Assembly (NCBI RefSeq): GCF_003627035.1 | Contig: NZ_CP032626.1 | Coordinates: forward strand, 930,001 to 994,000 | Length of the DNA stretch: 64,000 nucleotides | Reading direction: 5' to 3' | DNA from: Apilactobacillus bombintestini | Lineage (GTDB): Bacteria; Bacillota; Bacilli; Lactobacillales; Lactobacillaceae | Part shown: positions 58,083 through 64,000 of the stretch, piece after piece | Numbering within the stretch: the stretch's first letter is position 1 | Layout: every line of letters starts with the position of its first letter | Translations under genes and position numbers: made by a program | Notes under the pieces: generated by a model | What the model saw: only the letters and a program-made list of their open reading frames with translations | What the model was told of the DNA's origin: nothing | Databases searched by the model: none

Positions 58083-58148
58083 TAGCTAAGTCGTCCATAG
58101 AACTGGCTTAGTTATCAGAAAATAATAATTACTAAATAGTAACTATTA
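58083..58148 (-). promoter_or_regulatory. Two imperfect dyads in the gap leader
   Basis: 58083-58113 pairs TAGCTAAGTC with GGCTTAGTTA (two mismatches). 58124-58148 pairs AATAATTACTA with TAGTAACTATT (one mismatch, AA-centred). Both lie between the predicted transcript start (about 58174) and the gap start, so they can form RNA hairpins or bind a regulator. Neither resembles the CggR operator. Confidence 0.4.
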
Positions 58149-58180
58149 TCTGCTAAGTAATATGAAAACCTTACACTCTT

Positions 58181-58209
58181 AGTATATCAGTGCTAATTTA
58201 AGTTTGCAA
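58181..58209 (-). promoter_or_regulatory. gap promoter
   Basis: TTGCAA (58204-58209) and TATACT (58181-58186) on the minus strand with a 17-bp spacer. Confidence 0.75.
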
Positions 58210-58288
58210 ATCTCTTTCTTACCTTTATTTACGTGGCTTTCCGAGCTTGAATTTTGCCCTTTTTTCCTTTATAGTTGGTTTGTTAATC

Positions 58289-58360
58289 GCATCTGTAGTG
58301 TAATGGATCGCACGTAAGATTCCGGTTCTTAAAATGAGGGTTCGATTCCCCCCAGATGCA
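58289..58360 (+). tRNA. tRNA-Arg (anticodon CCG)
   Basis: Cloverleaf with acceptor GCATCTG/CAGATGC and discriminator A, anticodon stem TAAGA/TCTTA around loop TTCCGGT (anticodon CCG, codon CGG), and a T arm with TTCGATT. CCA is not encoded. It sits alone between gap and clpP. Confidence 0.92.
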
Positions 58361-58367
58361 TTGGTTT

Positions 58368-58413
58368 AAGGTCAATCAAATAAATTGACCTTACTTGACC
58401 ATTGATATAAAAT
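58368..58413 (+). promoter_or_regulatory. clpP promoter overlapped by a CtsR operator
   Basis: Read on the minus strand, 58400-58384 is GGTCAAGTAAGGTCAAT, two GGTCAA heptads spaced as in the CtsR direct repeat. A third GGTCAA on the plus strand (58370-58375) makes a 9-bp perfect inverted repeat, AAGGTCAAT/ATTGACCTT (58368-58376 and 58384-58392). A TTGACC -35 (58385-58390) and TAAAAT -10 (58408-58413), 17 bp apart, lie within and after the operator. This indicates repression by CtsR, relieved by heat or protein stress. Confidence 0.85.
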
Positions 58414-58451
58414 TAAAATAATTTATAAAGAAGATAAGGGAGGAAACAATT

Positions 58452-59045
58452 ATGAATTTAGTCCCAACTGTCATTGAACAATCATCAAGTGGTGAACGTG
58501 CTTATGACATTTACTCAAGACTACTAAAAGATAGAATCATTATGCTATCAGGTCCAATCGAAGACAATATGGCTAATACCATTATTGCTCAACTATTATT
58601 CCTAGATGCACAAGATTCTGAAAAGGATATTTACCTATACATTAACTCACCTGGTGGTGTAGTTACTGCCGGTATGGCCATTTACGATACTATGAAGTTT
58701 GTTAAAGCAGATGTTCAAACTATCGTTATGGGTATGGCTGCTTCAATGGCCAGTGTCTTGGCTTCTTCTGGTACTAAGGGTAAACGTTTTGCATTACCTC
58801 ATTCAGAAGTATTAATTCACCAACCTTCTGGTGGTGCTCAAGGTCAACAAACTGAAATTGCTATTGCTGCTGAATCTATTTTGAAGACTAGAAAGATGAT
58901 TAATGAAATTCTAGCTCAAAACTCTGGACAAAGCATTGAAAAGGTTAACCGCGATACTGAACGTGATAAGTACTTAAGCGCTCAAGAAGCAGTTGACTAT
59001 GGTCTAATCGATAGCATTATGACTAACAGTTCTGAAAGAAAATAA
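58452..59045 (+). CDS. clpP: ATP-dependent Clp protease proteolytic subunit
   Basis: Serine peptidase core of ClpXP/ClpCP/ClpEP. 197 residues. Catalytic Ser in [14 protein letters not shown], His in [14 protein letters not shown] and Asp in the [14 protein letters not shown] region are present. It degrades, among others, proteins tagged by ssrA. AAGGGAGG precedes ATG. Controlled by the CtsR operator upstream. Confidence 0.97.
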   Translation: MNLVPTVIEQSSSGERAYDIYSRLLKDRIIMLSGPIEDNMANTIIAQLLFLDAQDSEKDIYLYINSPGGVVTAGMAIYDTMKFVKADVQTIVMGMAASMASVLASSGTKGKRFALPHSEVLIHQPSGGAQGQQTEIAIAAESILKTRKMINEILAQNSGQSIEKVNRDTERDKYLSAQEAVDYGLIDSIMTNSSERK

Positions 59046-59059
59046 TAATTTTTACAAAT

Positions 59060-59097
59060 AAAAAGCTAACCAAGCAATTCGCTTGGTTAGCTTTTTT
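59060..59097. terminator. Bidirectional terminator between clpP and whiA
   Basis: Stem AAAAAGCTAACCAAGC/GCTTGGTTAGCTTTTT with a 5-6 nt loop; the two genes converge on it. Confidence 0.9.
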
Positions 59098-59099
59098 TA

Positions 59100-60035
59100 T
59101 TATATCGATCCTTCTCTTAGTTTTTCAGCAAAATCATTAATTTTTCTTAGTCGATGATTAATTCCTGATTTAGAAATACTACCACTAGGCAATGATTCGC
59201 TTAATTCTTTTAAACTAACTTCCGGCATTTTAACCCTAGTAACTGCCACTTCATATAATTTTTCTGGCAATTTATCTAGTCCAATGGTTTCTTCAATGTA
59301 TTTTATATTAGCTAATTGTTTAGTAGATGCATTAGCTACCTTATTCATATTGGCATTCTCACAGTTAACCAATCTGTTAACAGAATTTCTCATGTCACGC
59401 ATAATTCGAACATCTTCAAATTTAAGCATGGCGTTAGTAGCACCAATTAACTGTAAGAAGTTAGCAATCTTTTCAGCTTCCTTCAAATAAGTGATATATC
59501 CACTTCTACGATCAGTGGTTCTAGAATTCAATTCATAACCATTCATCATTTCTGAAATCATATCATTGTGTTCCTCATATAATGAATAAATTTCAAGATG
59601 ATATCTAGAAGTTTCTGGATTATTAACTGAACCGCCTGCTAAGAAAGCTCCCCTCAAATATGATCTAACTTGTGCATCATTTTTTAGCATTTCAATAGGA
59701 ACTCTTTCGACAATTTGATAATTATCAAAAATACCTAAATCATCCAAAATATCTTTAGCATGATACATAATTCTTACGACATAGACGTTGTTTTTATTTA
59801 ACTTCATTTTCTTTCTTACAACTAATTTACTTTCTACGTCATAAAATTCTAAAATCAATCTATAAATTCTTCGTGCTATTGCAGGATTTTCAGTTTGGAT
59901 ATTCAAAATGATTTTTTGATTAGATAATGAAATCGATCCATTCATACGAATCAAAGCCATTAACTCTGCCTTAGCATTTTCTCGATGAACTTCTAAAGTA
60001 GTAAGTTCTTTTTTCACTTCACTTGCGTATGACAA
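59100..60035 (-). CDS. whiA: DNA-binding protein WhiA
   Basis: 311 residues: N-terminal domain related to LAGLIDADG endonucleases without catalytic function ([24 protein letters not shown]) and a C-terminal helix-turn-helix ([23 protein letters not shown]). In Bacillus it is linked to cell division and chromosome segregation. TTG start; GAGG lies just upstream and the yvcK stop is 13 bp away, so coupling is likely. Confidence 0.95.
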   Translation of the reverse strand: MSYASEVKKELTTLEVHRENAKAELMALIRMNGSISLSNQKIILNIQTENPAIARRIYRLILEFYDVESKLVVRKKMKLNKNNVYVVRIMYHAKDILDDLGIFDNYQIVERVPIEMLKNDAQVRSYLRGAFLAGGSVNNPETSRYHLEIYSLYEEHNDMISEMMNGYELNSRTTDRRSGYITYLKEAEKIANFLQLIGATNAMLKFEDVRIMRDMRNSVNRLVNCENANMNKVANASTKQLANIKYIEETIGLDKLPEKLYEVAVTRVKMPEVSLKELSESLPSGSISKSGINHRLRKINDFAEKLREGSI

Positions 60036-60048
60036 TGTCCTCGCCGCC

Positions 60049-61038
60049 TTACTTTCTTGTCAACAAATCTACTAACTGCTCTGCTACCAATCTTCCATTA
60101 TGAAATACACCATGATTATTAATCTGCAAGAAATTACCTACAATGGTGTTGCATCCCATTTTTTCCAGTGATAATTGATCGTGTTTTACTGGTTTACAAA
60201 TTTCATTAAATTTCTGATAATCAATTTTTTCCACAGGTACCGGTTCAGTATTTACAATCACAGTATCAATAAAATTACAATGCATATGTCTATTTAAAAC
60301 TGCCACATGATCTGCATCTGTAAATCCATCTGTTTCCCCTAACTGCGTCATAATATTGCAAATATATATAATTTTAGCTTTAGATTTAATAACCGCTTTT
60401 CCCAGATTATTAATCATTAAATTAGGTAAGATACTTGTAAATAAACTACCAGGTCCTAATACTATTTCATCAGCATTTAATATAGCCTGAATAACTTGTT
60501 CATCAGCTTCTGGAATACTTTTCTTATCAAAGCATTCTACCCAAACTCGCTTAATTTTTTTATCAGCATAAGTTATTTCATATTCACCTGACATTTGTGT
60601 ACCATCTTGAAATTCAGCACATAGTTGCAATCTTTCGTTAGTTGCTGGATATACTTTTCCTGTGATTTTCATCATACTACTTAAAAATTCCACAGCAGTA
60701 TTAATATCGCCCTTCATTTCAGATAAAGCAGCAATTACTAAATTACCAAGTGAATGTCCAGATAAGAAACTGTCGTTATTTTTAAATCGGTATTGAAATA
60801 ATTTAAGTTCTTCTTTTGATAAATTAGACAATGAAGTTAAAACATTTCTAATATCACCAGGAGGAACAGCATTGATTCCTTTACTTAATCTACCAGATGA
60901 TCCTCCGTCATCTGCGACATTAACAATAGCTGTTATTTCAACATCTTGTTGTTTTAAATTATTTAGAATCACTGGTAATCCCGTTCCACCACCAATAACA
61001 ACTATTTGTGGCTTTCGAGATAAATCTTTTTTATTCAA
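60049..61038 (-). CDS. yvcK: YvcK/CofD-like gluconeogenesis and morphology factor
   Basis: 329 residues of the CofD-like fold ([49 protein letters not shown]). YvcK proteins bind UDP-sugars and are needed for normal cell shape on gluconeogenic carbon sources in Bacillus. TTG start with AAGGGAGG 7 bp upstream. The gene normally between it and uvrA, rapZ (yvcJ), is missing here. Confidence 0.94.
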   Translation of the reverse strand: MNKKDLSRKPQIVVIGGGTGLPVILNNLKQQDVEITAIVNVADDGGSSGRLSKGINAVPPGDIRNVLTSLSNLSKEELKLFQYRFKNNDSFLSGHSLGNLVIAALSEMKGDINTAVEFLSSMMKITGKVYPATNERLQLCAEFQDGTQMSGEYEITYADKKIKRVWVECFDKKSIPEADEQVIQAILNADEIVLGPGSLFTSILPNLMINNLGKAVIKSKAKIIYICNIMTQLGETDGFTDADHVAVLNRHMHCNFIDTVIVNTEPVPVEKIDYQKFNEICKPVKHDQLSLEKMGCNTIVGNFLQINNHGVFHNGRLVAEQLVDLLTRK

Positions 61039-61114
61039 TGGTGCCCCTCCCTTCTAAAATCATTAACTAAGTTATTGTAACACACATACCCGGGTGTGTC
61101 ATTTATAATACAAT

Positions 61115-61142
61115 AAAAAAAGCGCTAAACAGCGCCTCTTTT
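61115..61142 (-). terminator. Terminator after uvrA
   Basis: GCGCT/AGCGC stem with a 4-nt loop, flanked by runs of A and T; it ends the uvrA transcript just past its stop. Confidence 0.82.
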
Positions 61143-61143
61143 A

Positions 61144-64000
61144 TTACTTATTTTTATTAGCTTTTATAGTTCTTTCAGTATCTCGTTTTAATACTTCTGC
61201 TAAATATTGACCCGTATAACTCTTCTTTTCCTTAACCACTTCTTCAGGGGTTCCGGTAGCAATAATTTCACCACCACCGTCTCCTCCTTCGGGTCCTAAA
61301 TCAATGATATGATCAGCGGTTTTAATTACATCCAAATTATGTTCAATAATTACCACAGTATTACCTTGATCTACTAATTCATGCAATACCACTAATAAAC
61401 GTTTAATGTCATCAGTGTGTAATCCGATAGTAGGTTCATCTAAAATATATAAATTATTTCCGGCTGATTTCTTATACAATTCAGCAGCCAATTTCATACG
61501 TTGTGCTTCACCACCAGATAAAGTAGTAGCTGATTGTCCTAATTTCACATATCCCAATCCTACTTCATCAATAGTTTTTAGCTTTCTAGTGATTTTAGGA
61601 ATTGCTGAGAAGAAATCAAGTGCTTGATCAACTGTCATATCTAATACTTCAGCAATGTTCTTACCTTTGTATTCAACTTCCAATGTTTCCGCATTATAAC
61701 GAGTTCCATGACATACTTCACAAGGTACATAAACATCAGGTAAGAAATTCATTTCAATTTTTAGAATTCCATCCCCATGACAAGTTTCACATCTTCCACC
61801 TTTTACATTAAAACTAAATCTGCCTTTCTTGTATCCACGTAATTTAGCTTCATTAGTTTCAGTAAATAAGTTTCTAATATCATCAAAAACACCTGTATAA
61901 GTAGCAGGATTACTACGTGGAGTTCTTCCTATAGGGCTTTGATCAATATTAATTAACTTACCAATATTTTTATAACCAGAAATAGATTTGTACTTACCTG
62001 GCTTTTGAGAATTATTATTCATCTTTTGTGCCAATGCACGCTTCATAATACGGTTGATTAATGTAGATTTACCAGAACCTGAAACACCAGTAACTACGTT
62101 AAATTCACCTAAAGGAATTTCTGCAGTAATATTTTTCAAGTTGTTTTCTTGCGCACCGGTAACTTTAATTTTCTTTCCATTACCTTTACGACGTTTCAAA
62201 GGAACTGGAATAAATTTCTTACCAGATAAATATTGTCCAGTTAATGAATTATCGTTTTCTTCAATTTCTTTAGGTGTACCCACTGCCATTATCTTTCCAC
62301 CATTAGCTCCAGCTCCTGGACCAATATCTACAATGTAATCTGCGGAGCGCATAGTATCTTCACCATGTTCTACTACAACTAAGGTGTTTCCTAAATCACG
62401 CATAGATTTTAATGATGAAATCAAACGGTCATTATCACGTTGGTGTAATCCAATAGATGGTTCATCCAATACATACAATACACCTGATAAATTAGATCCA
62501 ATTTGAGTAGCTAAACGAATTCTTTGAGATTCACCACCAGATAAAGTTCCAGCAGATCTAGATAAAGTTAAGTAATCTAATCCCACGTTCTTTAAGAAAG
62601 TAAGACGATCTATGATTTCTTTTAAGATTGGTTTGGCTATTACTGAATCTTTTTTACCAAAATGAAGTTGCTTAAAGAAATCTAATTCTTTCATCACGTC
62701 TAAATCAGCAGCTTGGCTAATATTTAATCCGTCAATTTTTACACTAATTGCTTCAGGATTTAAACGGTAACCATGACAGGTTTGACAAGTTAATTCAGTC
62801 ATGAATTTACGCATTTGTCCCCTAGTAAAATCACTATTAGTTTCACGGTAGCGACGATCAACGTTATTCATAACCCCTTCAAATGGAGCATCAGTATCAC
62901 GAACACCACCAAAACTACTATTGAAATGGAAATGAAATTCTTTTCCATTAGATCCATATAATACTAGGTCTCTTTGCTTCTTAGGCAACTTCTTAAAAGG
63001 AGTATCCATATCCACTCCAAATGCTGCACAAGCTTGTTCTAATAAGCTAGGATAAAATTTTGAACTGATAGGATTCCATGGTTCAATGGCACCTTCGTTT
63101 AGTGTCTTGTTTTTATCTGGAACTACTAAACTTTCATCGACTTCTAACTTAACTCCTAATCCATCACATTCAGGACATGCACCAATAGGTGAATTAAATG
63201 AGAACAATCTAGGTTCTAGTTCACTAACTGTAAATCCACAAAGTGGACAAGCATAATGTTCAGAGAAGATAAGATTATCTCCATGACCCATTAAATCAGC
63301 TACTGCATATCCTCCACTTAAACGTAAAGCAGTTTCTAATGAATCAGATAGTCGTGAATTAATTCCATCTTTAACGATGATTCTATCCACCACAATATCA
63401 ATATTATGACGCTTGTTTTTTTCCAACTCTACGTCATCTTCTACTTCATGTACTTCACCATCTACACGGTAACGTACAAAACCTTCACGTTTAATTTTTT
63501 CAATAACTTTCTTTTGTTGGCCACGTTTGTCTCTAACTATGGGTGACAAAATTTGTAACTTAGTTCTTTCTGGTAATTGCATAACTTCGTCAATCATTTG
63601 GTCAATAGATTGTCTAGTAATCTTGGTTCCATCATTAGGACAGATTGGTGTCCCTACTCTAGCCCATAGCAATCTAAAGTAATCATTTATTTCTGTAACC
63701 GTTCCTACGGTAGAACGTGGATTCTTGGAAGTAGTCTTTTGATCAATAGCAATTGCCGGACTTAATCCTTCAATAGAATCTACATCAGGTTTATCCATTT
63801 GTCCTAAAAATTGTCTGGCATATGAAGATAAACTTTCTACATAACGTCTTTGTCCTTCTGCATACAAAGTATCGAATGCTAAAGAACTTTTTCCAGATCC
63901 TGACAAACCAGTCATTACAGTTAATTTATTTTTAGGAATAGAAACATTCACATTTTTTAAATTATGTGCTCGTGCACCCTTTATAACAATTTTGTCGTTT
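61144..64000 (-). CDS. uvrA: Excinuclease ABC subunit A (first few codons beyond the window edge)
   Basis: DNA damage-recognition ATPase of nucleotide excision repair. The frame runs to the right edge; the last codons seen read [17 protein letters not shown], so only two or three N-terminal codons are missing. It has two ABC domains: GLSGSGKSS and LSGGESQRI in the first, GVSGSGKST and LSGGEAQRM in the second. The zinc modules (CPLC/CPEC and [14 protein letters not shown]) are complete. About 951 residues are visible. Confidence 0.97.
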   Translation of the reverse strand, partial: NDKIVIKGARAHNLKNVNVSIPKNKLTVMTGLSGSGKSSLAFDTLYAEGQRRYVESLSSYARQFLGQMDKPDVDSIEGLSPAIAIDQKTTSKNPRSTVGTVTEINDYFRLLWARVGTPICPNDGTKITRQSIDQMIDEVMQLPERTKLQILSPIVRDKRGQQKKVIEKIKREGFVRYRVDGEVHEVEDDVELEKNKRHNIDIVVDRIIVKDGINSRLSDSLETALRLSGGYAVADLMGHGDNLIFSEHYACPLCGFTVSELEPRLFSFNSPIGACPECDGLGVKLEVDESLVVPDKNKTLNEGAIEPWNPISSKFYPSLLEQACAAFGVDMDTPFKKLPKKQRDLVLYGSNGKEFHFHFNSSFGGVRDTDAPFEGVMNNVDRRYRETNSDFTRGQMRKFMTELTCQTCHGYRLNPEAISVKIDGLNISQAADLDVMKELDFFKQLHFGKKDSVIAKPILKEIIDRLTFLKNVGLDYLTLSRSAGTLSGGESQRIRLATQIGSNLSGVLYVLDEPSIGLHQRDNDRLISSLKSMRDLGNTLVVVEHGEDTMRSADYIVDIGPGAGANGGKIMAVGTPKEIEENDNSLTGQYLSGKKFIPVPLKRRKGNGKKIKVTGAQENNLKNITAEIPLGEFNVVTGVSGSGKSTLINRIMKRALAQKMNNNSQKPGKYKSISGYKNIGKLINIDQSPIGRTPRSNPATYTGVFDDIRNLFTETNEAKLRGYKKGRFSFNVKGGRCETCHGDGILKIEMNFLPDVYVPCEVCHGTRYNAETLEVEYKGKNIAEVLDMTVDQALDFFSAIPKITRKLKTIDEVGLGYVKLGQSATTLSGGEAQRMKLAAELYKKSAGNNLYILDEPTIGLHTDDIKRLLVVLHELVDQGNTVVIIEHNLDVIKTADHIIDLGPEGGDGGGEIIATGTPEEVVKEKKSYTGQYLAEVLKRDTERTIKANKNK

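Noticed and set aside
61079-61100. CCCGGG-centred ACACAC/GTGTGT hairpin between yvcK and uvrA
   Set aside because: A short stem with no T run and no adjacent promoter boxes; too weak to call a terminator or operator.

Overview
The window is a compact, AT-rich chromosomal segment of a low-GC Gram-positive bacterium. Several things point to the Lactobacillaceae: an F-type ATP synthase operon beside upp and glyA, a murT-gatD pair, a T-box before asnS, a tmRNA whose tag ends ALAA, the cdaA-cdaR-glmM block, a gap-pgk-tpiA-eno glycolytic block, and a whiA-yvcK-uvrA block next to clpP. A small, heterofermentative or fructophilic type is plausible, but the genus cannot be fixed from sequence alone. 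No IS element, prophage, CRISPR array or rRNA was seen. Nearly all the DNA is coding, and genes are separated by clear hairpin terminators.

Layout. 1-8.6 kb (minus strand): start of atpA, then atpH-F-E-B with its own promoter, then tdk-prfA-prmC-tsaC-glyA-upp. 8.8-10.8 kb (plus): murT-gatD, which amidates peptidoglycan. 10.9-15.4 kb (minus): a beta-lactamase-fold serine hydrolase and an asymmetric heterodimeric ABC exporter. 15.5-20.9 kb: small accessory genes, tRNA-Gln and tRNA-Glu, a degenerate C39-like protein, ssrA, a GH25 lysozyme and an oxidoreductase. 21-31.9 kb: T-box/asnS, small membrane proteins, a GlcU-like sugar permease under a cre site, CorA, an MFS exporter, glucose 1-dehydrogenase, Kup and an aminotransferase. 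32-35.8 kb: a candidate small RNA, TagH, a GH73 glucosaminidase and a 40-residue basic protein. 35.9-48.2 kb: glmS, glmM-cdaR-cdaA, a CPA1 antiporter, murB, an exonuclease and ung-pta-tsaE-GNAT. 48.3-53.2 kb: secG-rnr-smpB and a ClC transporter. 53.3-58.0 kb: eno, tpiA, pgk, gap. 58.3-64 kb: tRNA-Arg, clpP, whiA, yvcK and uvrA (cut by the window edge).

Themes. Cell-wall supply and its control are concentrated here: glmS and glmM make amino-sugar precursors, murB and murT/gatD act on peptidoglycan, TagH exports teichoic acid, GH25 and GH73 are wall hydrolases, and YvcK, WhiA and c-di-AMP synthesis regulate. Regulatory sequences that can be read directly include a T-box (AAC specifier), a cre box on a -35 element, a CtsR operator on the clpP promoter and NagR/YvoA-like operators before glmS.

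The most interesting items are a stand-alone structured RNA near 32.34-32.45 kb with near-consensus promoter and terminator, a C39-like protease fold that has lost its Cys and His, the unusual kup leader, absence of rapZ and cggR from their usual slots, a possible AUU start in the MFS gene, and Lys/His-rich extracellular tails shared by TagH and the neighbouring glucosaminidase.
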